Below, piece by piece: positions 7,231 through 16,457 of a stretch of DNA of 23,455 nucleotides. The position numbers and the translations under genes were made by a program. Source of the stretch: DASROJ01 sp035646975 (lineage in GTDB: Bacteria; Acidobacteriota; Polarisedimenticolia; JACPZX01; DASXTC01); contig DASROJ010000094.1 in NCBI GenBank assembly GCA_035646975.1, forward strand, positions 1-23,455, read 5' to 3'. Within the stretch, counting starts at the first letter, position 1. Every line of letters begins with the position of its first letter. The notes under the pieces are model-generated. The model was not told where the DNA came from, made no database searches, and saw only the letters and a list, made by a program, of their open reading frames with translations.

Positions 7231-10200
7231 TTACGTGGTCCGGGCGACCCGCTGGCGGTACTGCACCGCCCCCTTGCCGAGGATCGACTCCACCGAGGCC
7301 TTGAGGTCCCTGCCGGGGTTGGCGCCGAACTCTCCGGGGTCGGCCTTCAGCGTGACCGTGAAGCCGCCCGGACGGCAGAGCTCGAAGTAGAGCGGCACCC
7401 CCCCCTTGTGCTCGCTCAACGCCGCCCGGAGCTGCTGGATCGTGTCGTCGGTCAGCCCGGTGGTCACCAGCGTGATGGCGACACCGGCGGTCCTGCCCTC
7501 GCGTGCCTGCTGCAGCGTGTTCAGCGTGGTGGCGAGGATTCTCGGCCTGTCCTCGATCTCCGCCTTGCCCCCCACCAGGACGGGGGTGTCCTCGACCAGA
7601 CGCGACATGATCCGGCCGTACAAGTCCGGAAAGACGATGACCTCGATGGAGCCCTCGAGATCCTCGAGGCTGAAGGTGGCCATCCAGTCGCCCTTCTTTG
7701 TCTTCTTGCGCTTCAGCGCCGTGACGATGCCCCCTACGGTCACCTCCGCTCCGGCGGCGGCGGCCGAAAGCGTCGAGGTGGTGTGGGTGCAGAACTCCGC
7801 CAGCTCCTCGGCGTAGGGCACCAGCGGGTGCCCCGTGACGTAGAATCCCAGCGTTTCCTTTTCGGCCGCCAGGGTCTCACGCTCCGTCCAGTCCGGAACA
7901 TCCGGCAACGCGTCGTGCCGCGTGGAGCTGTCGCCCGACCCGACCCCTTCCGTCATCATTCCGAACAGCGTGCTCTGCCCGCTCTCCTTCTCGCGCACCC
8001 GGCGCGCGGCGGATTCGAGCACCGCGTCCACAGCGGCGAACAGCCTGGATCGGCCGGCGCCCAGCGAGTCGAACGCCCCCGCCTTGACCAGCGACTCGAC
8101 CACGCGCTTGTTCGCCAGCCGCATGTCGATGTTCTCGCAGAACTCGTGCAGGCTGCGAAACCGGCCCAGACGCCGGCGGGCCTCGAGCACCGAAACGATC
8201 GCCGCGTCGCCGACGTTCTTCACGGCGGCCAGCCCGAACCGCACCTTGTCGTCCTGCACCGAGAACTCCAGACGGCTCTGGTTCACGTCGGGCGGAAGCA
8301 CCGCGATGCCCATCTCGCGGCATTCGCCGATGTATTTCACGATGTCGTCGGTGCTCTCCATCTCCGTGGTGAGCAGCGCCGCCATGAAGTGCTGCGGGTA
8401 GTGCGCCTTCAGGTAGGCCGTCTGGTAGGCCACCAGCGCGTAGGCGCAGCTGTGCGACTTGTTGAATCCGTATCCGGCGAAATGCTCCATCAGGTCGAAG
8501 ATCTCGTTGGCGGTTCGCTCGGGGATCTTCCGCTCGCGCGCCCCGTGCAGGAACTTCTCCCGCTCCGCCGCCATGACCTCTTTTTTCTTCTTGCCCATGG
8601 CGCGGCGCAGGTTGTCCGCCTCGCCCAGCGTGTAGCCGGCCACCCGCGACGCGATCTGCATGACCTGCTCCTGGTAGACGATGACGCCATAGGTCTCTTT
8701 CAGCGTCTCTTCCAGGATCGGGTGCAGATAGCTCACCTTGATCTTGCCGTGGCGGCGCTTGATGAAGTCGTCGATCAGCCCGCCCTTGATCGGCCCCGGG
8801 CGGTACAGCGCGTTCAGAGCGATCAAATCCTCGAACCGTTCGGGCTTCAGCTTGCGCAGGATGTCCTGCATCCCCGAGGACTCGAACTGGAAGATGCCGC
8901 TGGTGCGCGCCTCGCAGAACAGCCTGAGGGTCTCGGGGTCGTCGAGGGGCAACGCGTCGATGTCGAGCTGGATGCCGCGCTCGCTGCCGAGATGATCGAG
9001 AACGTCCTGGATGAGCGTGAGGGTGCGCAACCCGAGAAAGTCCATCTTGAGCAACCCGATCCGCTCGATGTCGCCCATGGCGAACTGCGTCGTGCGCTCC
9101 CCCGCGCTGGCCTGGTACAGCGGCGCGAACTCGATGATCGGCCGGGGCGAAATGACAACCCCCGCCGCGTGGGTCGAGGCGTGACGCGTGAGGCCCTCCA
9201 GACGCCTGGCGACGTCGATGAGCTGCCTGATGTTCTCGTCGTTCTGATAAGCCTCCTTGAGCTGCGGCACCGTGGCCATCGCCTTTTCCACCGTGGCGTC
9301 CAGCTCGGCCGGGACCAGCTTGGCGATCCGGTCCACCTCGGCGAACGGGATGTCGAGCCCGCGACCCGCGTCGCGGATCACGGCGCGCGCCGCCATGGTG
9401 CCGAAGGTGATGATCTGCGCCACGTTGTCACGGCCGTACTTCTCCGTGACGTACTCGATGACGCGCGGGCGCCCCTTCATGCAGAAGTCGATGTCGATGT
9501 CGGGAAGACTGACGCGCTCGCGGTTGAGAAACCGCTCGAAGATCAGGCCATACTGCATCGGATCCACGTCGGTGATCCGCAGCGAGTAGGCCACGAGGCT
9601 GCCCGCCGCCGAGCCGCGCCCCGGGCCCACCGGGATGCCGTTCTCGCGCGAGTACTTGATGAAGTCCCAGACGATGAGGAAGTAGGCGGGAAACTTCATC
9701 ATCGCGATCGTGTCGAGCTCCTCCTTCAGGCGCTTCTCGTAGTCTTCCAGGGGAAACCGCAGGAGACCCCGCGCTTCCATCTCCTTCCAGCGTTGCATCC
9801 GCTGGTCGAACCCCTCCCGCACCATCTTCCTGAAGTACGACTCTTCGTCGAACCCTTCGGGCACCTGGAACCGCGGCAGGTGGTAGCTCCCCTTGTCCAG
9901 GGTGAAGTGGCAGCGCTGGGCGATCGAAAGCGTGTTCTCCAGCGCCTCCGGCAGGTGGCCGAACACCTTCCACATTTCCGCGGGAGACTTGAAGTAGTGA
10001 TCGTCGGTGTAACGCATCCTGCCCGCGTCCTTCACCGTGCGGCCGGTCTGGATGCAGATCAGGACATCGTGCGCGAAGTGATCGTCGCGTGTCAGGAAGT
10101 GACAGTCGTTTGTCGCCACCAGCGGGAGCTTGAGGTTCCTGGCAATCTCGATGAGCCCGTCGTTGACGATCTTCTCCTCGGCGAGCCCCTGGTCCTGCAC

Positions 10201-10767
10201 TTCGAGGTAGTAGTTGTCGCGCCCCATGATCTCCGCCAGCTCAGCGGCGGCGCGCTCGGCGCGCGGCTTGTTGCCGGACAGCAGGAACTGCGCGACTTCG
10301 CCTCCCAGGCAGGCCGACGTCGCAATCAGACCGGCGGCGTTGTCGGCCAGCAGCTGCTTGTCGATGCGCGGCTTGTAATAGAAGCCTTCCGTGTAGGCCA
10401 GCGACGAGAGCTTGACGAGATTCGCGTATCCCTGGGCGTTGCTCACGAGAAGTATCTGGTGGTAGTAGGGCTTCTTCTGGGTTCCCTGCGTCCCCTCGGC
10501 CTGGGCGGTCTTGTCGCGCCGATCGCCAGGCGCCATGTAGGCTTCCATGCCGAGGATGGGACGTATCCCCTTGGACACGGCCATGTCGAAGAACTTCACC
10601 GCGCCGAACAGGTTGCCATGATCGGTGACGGCGACGGACGGCATCCCGAACTCGACCGCCTTGTCGAGAAGGTCCTCGAGCTTGCTGGCGCCGTCGAGCA
10701 GAGAGAACTGGGAATGATTGTGCAGGTGGACGAACTGCTTTTCGCTCTTGCCGGTCATCCCGCTCAT
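7231..10767 (-). CDS. dnaE: DNA polymerase III alpha subunit (replicative polymerase)
   Basis: This is the catalytic subunit of the chromosomal replicase, 1178 residues, normal for DnaE1. The order is: PHP domain (1-280, starting FVHLHNHSQFSLLDG); polymerase core with GPGRGSAAGS (381-390), the catalytic PDIDIDF (D423 and D425) and KMDFLGL (D576); RPGP and YGFNKSHS motifs further on; and an OB fold near 1010-1085 (VTVGGIVTALKRKKTKKGDW). PHP positions H16, H18, D25, H50, E75, H103, C153, D221 and H223 all look metal-ligand competent, unlike E. coli, where several are replaced. ATG 10767 is chosen, seven bases after the guaA stop. Longer open frame upstream lies inside guaA and lacks family similarity. 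It is the last gene of the ribH-initiated operon and lies close to holA, its clamp-loader partner. Confidence 0.97.
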   Translation of the reverse strand: MSGMTGKSEKQFVHLHNHSQFSLLDGASKLEDLLDKAVEFGMPSVAVTDHGNLFGAVKFFDMAVSKGIRPILGMEAYMAPGDRRDKTAQAEGTQGTQKKPYYHQILLVSNAQGYANLVKLSSLAYTEGFYYKPRIDKQLLADNAAGLIATSACLGGEVAQFLLSGNKPRAERAAAELAEIMGRDNYYLEVQDQGLAEEKIVNDGLIEIARNLKLPLVATNDCHFLTRDDHFAHDVLICIQTGRTVKDAGRMRYTDDHYFKSPAEMWKVFGHLPEALENTLSIAQRCHFTLDKGSYHLPRFQVPEGFDEESYFRKMVREGFDQRMQRWKEMEARGLLRFPLEDYEKRLKEELDTIAMMKFPAYFLIVWDFIKYSRENGIPVGPGRGSAAGSLVAYSLRITDVDPMQYGLIFERFLNRERVSLPDIDIDFCMKGRPRVIEYVTEKYGRDNVAQIITFGTMAARAVIRDAGRGLDIPFAEVDRIAKLVPAELDATVEKAMATVPQLKEAYQNDENIRQLIDVARRLEGLTRHASTHAAGVVISPRPIIEFAPLYQASAGERTTQFAMGDIERIGLLKMDFLGLRTLTLIQDVLDHLGSERGIQLDIDALPLDDPETLRLFCEARTSGIFQFESSGMQDILRKLKPERFEDLIALNALYRPGPIKGGLIDDFIKRRHGKIKVSYLHPILEETLKETYGVIVYQEQVMQIASRVAGYTLGEADNLRRAMGKKKKEVMAAEREKFLHGARERKIPERTANEIFDLMEHFAGYGFNKSHSCAYALVAYQTAYLKAHYPQHFMAALLTTEMESTDDIVKYIGECREMGIAVLPPDVNQSRLEFSVQDDKVRFGLAAVKNVGDAAIVSVLEARRRLGRFRSLHEFCENIDMRLANKRVVESLVKAGAFDSLGAGRSRLFAAVDAVLESAARRVREKESGQSTLFGMMTEGVGSGDSSTRHDALPDVPDWTERETLAAEKETLGFYVTGHPLVPYAEELAEFCTHTTSTLSAAAAGAEVTVGGIVTALKRKKTKKGDWMATFSLEDLEGSIEVIVFPDLYGRIMSRLVEDTPVLVGGKAEIEDRPRILATTLNTLQQAREGRTAGVAITLVTTGLTDDTIQQLRAALSEHKGGVPLYFELCRPGGFTVTLKADPGEFGANPGRDLKASVESILGKGAVQYRQRVARTT

Positions 10768-10774
10768 TGCCGGT

Positions 10775-12328
10775 TCATTCCCATTCGATGGTGCTCGGCG
10801 GCTTGCTGCTGACATCGTACACGACACGGTTGATCCCGCGGATCTCGTTGACGATGCGCGTGGACACGCGTGCGAGGAACTCGTGCGGCAGCCGGGACCA
10901 GTCGGCCGTCATGAAATCGCTGGTATCCACGGCCCTCAGCGCCAGCACGCTCTCGTATGTGCGGCCGTCACCCATCACCCCGACGCTTCGCACCGGCAGG
11001 AGCACGGCGAAAGCCTGCGCGATGCTGTCGTAGAGTCCCGCGGCGCGGATCTCCTCGATGAAGATCGCGTCGGCCGCCTGGAGCAGCTGCACACGCTCGC
11101 GGGTCACCTCGCCGAGCACCCGCACCGCCAGACCGGGCCCGGGGAACGGATGGCGGGAAACAAGCTCGCGATCGAGCCCCATCTGCAGCCCGAGCTGCCG
11201 CACTTCGTCCTTGAACAGCTCCTTGAGCGGCTCGATGACCTCGAGGTCCATCTTTTCGGGCAGACCGCCGACATTGTGGTGGGTCTTGATCGTGTGCGAA
11301 GGCCCTTTGACCGACCTGGATTCGATCAGGTCGGGGTAGAGCGTCCCCTGTCCGAGAAATGCGATTTTCCGCTCACCGGATGCCAGCGCGCGGGCCTCCT
11401 GCTCGAAGACCCTGACGAAGTTCTCGCCGATGATCCGGCGTTTCTTCTCCGGGTCGGTCACACCGGCCAGCGCGTCGAAGAAACGGGACGCCGCGTCATG
11501 GTGCCTCACCTCGAGCCCGTACTTCGTCCGGAACCGCGCCAGTACCTCGGCTGCTTCGTCCTTTCGAAGCAGCCCGGTGTCGACGAACAGGCAGATCAGA
11601 CGATCGCCGATGGCGCGATGGATGACCTGGGCGGCCACCGACGAGTCCACACCGCCCGACAGACCGCACAGCACCCGGCCGGTCTCACCCACCTGGCTCC
11701 GGATGCGCTGGCTGGCCTCCTCGAGAAACGACGACATGGTCCAGTCGCCCCGGCACCCGCAGATCCTGAACAGGAAGTTGCGCAGCATCTCCTTGCCATG
11801 CGACGTGTGGACCACCTCGGGATGAAACGCGATCCCGTACAATCGGCGCTCTGGGTCCTCGGCCGCCGAGAAAGGGGCCGTCTGGCTGCGCGCCAGCTCG
11901 TGGAAGCCCCGTGGGAGCGCGAGGATCTCGTCTCCATGGCTCATCCAGACCTGCTCGGAGGGGCCGAGCTTTTCGAACAGGTCCCCCTGACGCACGACGT
12001 CGACCATCGCCAGCCCGTACTCGCGCCGCCCGCCGCCGCGAACCTCACCGCCGAGACGATGCACCATCAGCTGCATGCCATAGCAGATGCCCAGCACCGG
12101 GATGCCTAGCGAAAACAGATCCGTGTCGGCGGCCGGGGCCCCGGCGGCGTAGACCGAATCGGGGCCGCCCGAAAGGATGATGCCGATCGGCTCGGCCGCC
12201 TTCAGCGAGGAGGCGGGCGTCTCGGGCGCGAGGATCTCGCAGTAGACCGACTGCTCGCGGACCTTGCGCGCGATGAGCTGTGTGTACTGCCCACCGAAAT
12301 CGAGGATGAGGATCTTCTCGTGCTTCAT
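10775..12328 (-). CDS. guaA: GMP synthase (glutamine-hydrolysing)
   Basis: The enzyme converts XMP to GMP using ATP and glutamine, the last step of guanine nucleotide synthesis. The 517-residue protein has an N-terminal class I glutamine amidotransferase domain with nucleophile C82 (GICYGMQ) and H169/E171 (AFHPEVV). The ATP pyrophosphatase domain follows, with the PP-loop SGGVDS (224-229), and the C-terminal dimerization domain ends in the usual PPSTIEWE. All catalytic residues are present. ATG 12328 overlaps the holA stop as ATGA, so translation is likely coupled to holA. It is followed after seven bases by dnaE, linking nucleotide supply to the replicase genes on the same transcript. Confidence 0.97.
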   Translation of the reverse strand: MKHEKILILDFGGQYTQLIARKVREQSVYCEILAPETPASSLKAAEPIGIILSGGPDSVYAAGAPAADTDLFSLGIPVLGICYGMQLMVHRLGGEVRGGGRREYGLAMVDVVRQGDLFEKLGPSEQVWMSHGDEILALPRGFHELARSQTAPFSAAEDPERRLYGIAFHPEVVHTSHGKEMLRNFLFRICGCRGDWTMSSFLEEASQRIRSQVGETGRVLCGLSGGVDSSVAAQVIHRAIGDRLICLFVDTGLLRKDEAAEVLARFRTKYGLEVRHHDAASRFFDALAGVTDPEKKRRIIGENFVRVFEQEARALASGERKIAFLGQGTLYPDLIESRSVKGPSHTIKTHHNVGGLPEKMDLEVIEPLKELFKDEVRQLGLQMGLDRELVSRHPFPGPGLAVRVLGEVTRERVQLLQAADAIFIEEIRAAGLYDSIAQAFAVLLPVRSVGVMGDGRTYESVLALRAVDTSDFMTADWSRLPHEFLARVSTRIVNEIRGINRVVYDVSSKPPSTIEWE

Positions 12329-13413
12329 TTCTTCCGATCCCCCGAGGTTGGATTCAATCCCGCGATGCCCCAGATCAGCGATTCGATGTGCGCCAGCTCC
12401 GCGCCGGAGCCATGGCTCTTGATGGAGCGGTCGGCAACCCGTGCCGCGCGAAACGCCGCGATCAGCCGATCCTCATCGAACGATTCGAGCTGTCTGGCCA
12501 GCCGCGCCTGGATGGCGGGAGGAAGCATCGGCGAGGCCGCCTGCACCACGCTGCGGGCCGTCCTGCCCCCGCCCCCCTCGCTCCCCTCGCGCATCGCCGC
12601 TCTCATCTTGAGGAACCTGCGAAGCTGTCCTTCCAGCATCCCGAGAATCATATAACCGCTCTCGCCCGTCTCGCCGAGATCGCGCAGGATTTTCACCGCG
12701 CGCGCCGGCTCGGCCCCGAGCAACGCGTCGGCGAAGTGAAAGACGTTGGTGTCGCGCCCGGCGCCCGCCTGCTCTTCCACCATCCGCCGCGTGATGCGGG
12801 CTCCGTTGGCGTTGAGCGCCGTCCTGTCCAGCTCCGACATCGCCGCGACGAAGTCCTCGCCGGCCAGCTCGGCCAGAGCGCGCGCCCCGTCGGCGTCGAG
12901 CTGGATCTTCAGACGCTTCGCCTGGGCCTCCAGCCAGCGGGCCAGCTGGTAGTCACGCGGAGCGGGGAAATCCAAAACAGGCGCCAGCTTTTTCAACCCG
13001 GTGATCGTCGTCGCCTTGGTCGGCCCGAACACCAGCGTGACGCAGCTGCTGGGTGTCGGCGAACCCGCGTACCCCTCCAGCGCCTCGAGGTCGCGCTCCT
13101 TGAGCTTTTCGGCGCGCCGCACCAGGATGAAGCGCGACCCGCCGGCCACGCCTCCCATCGGCAGCGCTTCGGCCAGATTGATCAGCCGGTCGCCGGTGGT
13201 CTCCTCGCCGGCCACCACCGCGACATCGAACCCCTCGAATCCCTCCGCCACCAGCGCGGTGCGCAGCTGTTCCAGGATCGCATCGCGGGAAAAGATGTCC
13301 TGCCCGGTCACCAGCAGCAGCGGCGGCGCCTGGCCGGCAGCGGCGAGTTTCAGCAGCTCGACCGGATCCAGCGCGGCCGGCTTGCGTGGCTTGCGGGCAG
13401 CCGGCGGCGCCAT
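12325..13413 (-). CDS. holA: DNA polymerase III delta subunit (clamp loader)
   Basis: The 362-residue protein matches HolA in size and layout. A degenerate AAA+ module opens with LLLVTGQDIFSRDAILEQLR, is followed by the LINLAEALPMGGVAGGSRFILVRRAEKLK region (about 78-106), and leads to a helical collar domain with TNVFHFADALLG near 230-240 and an arginine-rich C-terminal helix set. In the clamp-loader complex delta opens the beta clamp. Overall conservation is low in this family, so identification rests on the FilV-x-x-AEKLK motif, the collar pattern and the usual neighbourhood directly after leuS-lptE, a common bacterial order. ATG 13413 overlaps the lptE stop by one base; the stop overlaps guaA by four bases. 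A glycine-rich loop (GSEGGGGR) near 275 is unusual. Confidence 0.9.
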   Translation of the reverse strand: MAPPAARKPRKPAALDPVELLKLAAAGQAPPLLLVTGQDIFSRDAILEQLRTALVAEGFEGFDVAVVAGEETTGDRLINLAEALPMGGVAGGSRFILVRRAEKLKERDLEALEGYAGSPTPSSCVTLVFGPTKATTITGLKKLAPVLDFPAPRDYQLARWLEAQAKRLKIQLDADGARALAELAGEDFVAAMSELDRTALNANGARITRRMVEEQAGAGRDTNVFHFADALLGAEPARAVKILRDLGETGESGYMILGMLEGQLRRFLKMRAAMREGSEGGGGRTARSVVQAASPMLPPAIQARLARQLESFDEDRLIAAFRAARVADRSIKSHGSGAELAHIESLIWGIAGLNPTSGDRKK

Positions 13414-13946
13414 CAGAACCCCTCGAGGATCGAGGTCACCACCGATTCGGCGAAATCCTTCGCGATCTCGTCGATGGCGGTGATCTCCTGATCGAAGAAG
13501 GTCAGACCGGAGTCCGAGACGTCGTACTGCTTCTTGAAGACGAAGTGGCTGCTGCGAAACAGCACCTGGCCCTCGGGCACCCTGGTCATCTCGACGGTGG
13601 CGGTGATGACCACCTCGTAGCGGGTGGCGCGCCCCTCGCGCCCGACGCTGACCGGCGTGATGTCGTATCCGGTGACCTCACCCTTGAGCACCGCGTCGGC
13701 GACCTTTTCATCTGCCGTGGTGCGGTACCCGCCCCGCTGGATGAAGGTCTGCGTGATGTGCTCGGTGATCCGCTGCTCGATCTCAGGTCTTCGTGTCTGG
13801 TTCTCGAACGGCGGAATGGCGATCAGCTTCACGCTGGCCGGCAGCAGCTGGTTCTTCCCCGCCAGGCGATAGCCGCACGCGGTCAGTGCCCCTGCCAGAG
13901 CAACGCCTGCCGCCATCAGCAGCGCGGTGCGGCACGCTCTGCTCAC
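13413..13946 (-). CDS. lptE: LPS-assembly lipoprotein LptE
   Basis: The 177-residue protein has a lipoprotein signal peptide with lipobox L-T-A-C (C24), followed by GYRLAGKNQLLPASVKLIAIPPFENQT, the recognisable LptE start. The rest fits the family: a RP(E)IEQRITEHITQTF helix, then RGGYRTT, then beta strands with LKGEVTGYDITP. LptE plugs the LptD barrel in the outer membrane and is the clearest sign that this organism has an LPS-type outer membrane. The start is GTG 13946, overlapping the leuS stop as GTGA. Location between leuS and holA matches the order seen in many Gram-negative bacteria, supporting the assignment despite low family conservation. Confidence 0.88.
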   Translation of the reverse strand: MSRACRTALLMAAGVALAGALTACGYRLAGKNQLLPASVKLIAIPPFENQTRRPEIEQRITEHITQTFIQRGGYRTTADEKVADAVLKGEVTGYDITPVSVGREGRATRYEVVITATVEMTRVPEGQVLFRSSHFVFKKQYDVSDSGLTFFDQEITAIDEIAKDFAESVVTSILEGF

Positions 13947-16396
13947 GGGGCCACCACGACGTTGAGCAGCTTGTCGGGGACGAAAACCGTTTTGACGACC
14001 CGGACGCTCTCACCGGCGAACACCATCGAGGCGAGCCGCTCGTTGCGGCGGACTGCCTCCATGACCAGTGTCTCCGCCGCGCCCTGGGGCACTTCCACCC
14101 GTCCCCGCACCTTGCCATTGACCTGCACGACGATGGTGACTTCTTCGAGCGTGAGCAGCCGCGCATCGGCCTCGGGCCAGCGGTGATCGACCAGCAATCC
14201 CCTGTGGGCGCCGCCGCCGAGCATCGACCAGGCTTCCTCCGCCATGTGCGGGGCAAACGGGCCCAGGCAGATCGTCAGCGTCTCGAGGGCCTCCTTGAGC
14301 GCGGCGCGGTCTTCGGCGCTGCGCGAGGCGATCGGTTCTTCGGGAGGCGCGAACAGGTAGATCGCGTTGACCAGCTCCATGATCGCGGAGATCGCCGTGT
14401 TGAGGTGCAGGCGCCGGTCGATGTCGTCGGTGACGCGCGCCAGCGTCTGGTGCGTCCTGCGGCGCATCTCGCCGGAACCGGACGGCGCGGGCGCGTCGAC
14501 AATCGCGGGCGCGTGCGCGTCGAGGAGCCGCCAGGCCCGGCGCGCAAATCGATGCAGGCCGTCGATGCCGCTCTCGCTCCACTCCAGGTCTCTTTCGGGC
14601 GGGGCGGCGAACAGGACGAACAGACGGGTGACGTCGGCGCCGTACTTCTCGATCATCTCGTCGGGCGCCACCACGTTTCCCCGGGACTTCGACATCGCGG
14701 TGCCGCCCTTGAGCACCATCCCCTGCGTGAGCAGGTTGGCGACCGGCTCGCCGGGCGTGCCCAGACCGATGTCGCGCATCACCATGCTGAAGAAGCGGGC
14801 ATACATCAGGTGCAGGATCGCGTGGGTGATACCGCCGATGTAGAGATCGATCGGAAACCATCCTCGCGCCACCTCCGGCCGGAACGGCGCCTTGTCGTTG
14901 CGCGGGTCGAGATAACGGTAGAAATACCAGGACGAGTCGACGAACGTGTCCATCGTGTCGGTGTCGCGTCTCGCAGGTGAGCTGCACTTCGGGCAGGTGG
15001 TGTTCGCGAAACTCGGACTGCTCTCCAGCGGGCTGCCGCCGGCCCCGGTGATCGAGACATCATCGGGAAGCAGCACCGGCAGATCGGCGTCCGGCACCGG
15101 CACGATGCCGCAACCGGCGCAGTGGATCATCGGAATCGGCGTTCCCCAGTACCTCTGGCGCGAGATGCCCCAATCCTTGAGTCGAAACTGAACTGACGCC
15201 TCGCCGAATCCATTGTCGTTGGCCCACTGCGTCATCACGCCGCGTGCGCGCTCGCAGGGCAGACCCGAGAAGCGCCCCGAGTCGATGGTCCGCCCTTCCG
15301 CATCGATCACGGGGACACTCGGCAGGCCATAACGCCCGGCGAATTCGGCGTCGCGCTCGTCGTGCCCCGGCACCCCCATGATGGCGCCGGTGCCATACTC
15401 CATCAGGACGAAGTTGGCGATCCAAATCGGGATCTTCTCGCCCGTGAAGGGATTGACGGCGTGGCGCCCCGTGGTCACACCCGTTTTTTCACGCTCTGCC
15501 GACAGCCGCTCCCCCACCGGCACCGCCCGCTCCGCCGCGATGAAAGCCTCGGCCGCAGCACGCCCCTCGGAGGCTTCGAGCAACGATCTGACCACGGGAT
15601 GGCCCGGCGCCAACGCCAGGAAGGTGGCGCCGAAGATCGTGTCGATCCGGGTGGTGAACACCCGGATCGGATCCGCCTCGGGCTGCTCCGCGATCCTGAA
15701 ATCGACAAAGGCTCCTTCGCTGCGCCCGATCCAGTTGCGCTGCATCGTGAGCACCTTCTCCGGCCATCCGGGCATCCTGTCGAGGTCCGCCAGCAGCTCG
15801 TCGGCATAGCGGCTGATCCGGAAGAACCATTGATCGAGGCTTTTCTGAACGACCGGCGTGCCGCAGCGCCAGCAGGCGCCCTGCTCGACCTGCTCGTTGG
15901 CCAGCACGGTGGCGCACTGCGGGCACCAGTTGACCAGCCGGAGGCTTCGATAGGCCAGACCGCGCTCGAACATCCGGATGAAGAGCCACTGGTTCCACCG
16001 GTAATAGTCCGGCCGGTGGCTGGCGATCTCCCGGCTCCAGTCGTACGCGAACCCCATCTTCTTCAGCTGGGTTCGCATGTCGACGATGTTCGACTCGGTC
16101 CATTCCCGGGGATGCAGCCCACGCTGGATCGCAGCGTTTTCCGCCGGCATGCCGAACGAGTCCCATCCCATCGGGTGCATCACCTGGAGCCCGCGCATCT
16201 TCTTGAATCGTGCCACCACGTCGCCGATGGAGTAGTTGCGCACATGTCCCATGTGGATGCGGCCGGAAGGATACGGAAGCATCTCGAGGCAGTAGAAGCC
16301 CCGGCCATCCGGCAAGTCGGGCGCGGCGAAGCTGCGCTTCTCGTCCCAGATCCTCTGCCACTTCGGCTCGATGGAACCCGGGTTATAGTCGGCCAT
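13943..16396 (-). CDS. leuS: Leucyl-tRNA synthetase
   Basis: This class Ia synthetase charges tRNA-Leu. In 817 residues it has the N-terminal catalytic motif PYPSGRIHMGH (41-51), zinc-type cysteine pairs CPQC…CWRC (158-178), the CP1 editing domain (FTTRIDTIFG 247-256; YGTGAIMGVPGHDERD 334-349), a second catalytic half with WYFYRYLDPR (490-499), and the KMSKS-like loop AMSKS (567-571). The first lysine of that loop is alanine here, and the editing motif reads TTRIDT where TTRPDT is usual; both are departures from the textbook sequence. The C-terminal anticodon-binding and leucine-specific region is present, so the gene looks intact. ATG 16396 follows a 61-base gap after nusB with only a weak Shine-Dalgarno; no T-box is seen. 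Confidence 0.97.
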   Translation of the reverse strand: MADYNPGSIEPKWQRIWDEKRSFAAPDLPDGRGFYCLEMLPYPSGRIHMGHVRNYSIGDVVARFKKMRGLQVMHPMGWDSFGMPAENAAIQRGLHPREWTESNIVDMRTQLKKMGFAYDWSREIASHRPDYYRWNQWLFIRMFERGLAYRSLRLVNWCPQCATVLANEQVEQGACWRCGTPVVQKSLDQWFFRISRYADELLADLDRMPGWPEKVLTMQRNWIGRSEGAFVDFRIAEQPEADPIRVFTTRIDTIFGATFLALAPGHPVVRSLLEASEGRAAAEAFIAAERAVPVGERLSAEREKTGVTTGRHAVNPFTGEKIPIWIANFVLMEYGTGAIMGVPGHDERDAEFAGRYGLPSVPVIDAEGRTIDSGRFSGLPCERARGVMTQWANDNGFGEASVQFRLKDWGISRQRYWGTPIPMIHCAGCGIVPVPDADLPVLLPDDVSITGAGGSPLESSPSFANTTCPKCSSPARRDTDTMDTFVDSSWYFYRYLDPRNDKAPFRPEVARGWFPIDLYIGGITHAILHLMYARFFSMVMRDIGLGTPGEPVANLLTQGMVLKGGTAMSKSRGNVVAPDEMIEKYGADVTRLFVLFAAPPERDLEWSESGIDGLHRFARRAWRLLDAHAPAIVDAPAPSGSGEMRRRTHQTLARVTDDIDRRLHLNTAISAIMELVNAIYLFAPPEEPIASRSAEDRAALKEALETLTICLGPFAPHMAEEAWSMLGGGAHRGLLVDHRWPEADARLLTLEEVTIVVQVNGKVRGRVEVPQGAAETLVMEAVRRNERLASMVFAGESVRVVKTVFVPDKLLNVVVAP

Positions 16397-16457
16397 GCGG
16401 CTGGTTACCTGCGGTGATTCCGTGTGGAAGGAATTTCAACGACGTGGCGGGATGTTA

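Noticed and set aside
7129..10812. Very long open frame on the plus strand opposite dnaE (and similar long plus-strand frames opposite other genes)
   Set aside because: High-GC third positions of the true genes suppress stops on the opposite strand. The translated product is rich in Arg, Gly, His and Val without any domain, and dnaE on the minus strand has complete catalytic motifs.
16397..16457. T-box or terminator between nusB and leuS
   Set aside because: Only a 5-bp stem (ATTCC/GGAAT) is present, with no T-box sequence and no run of T after a hairpin.
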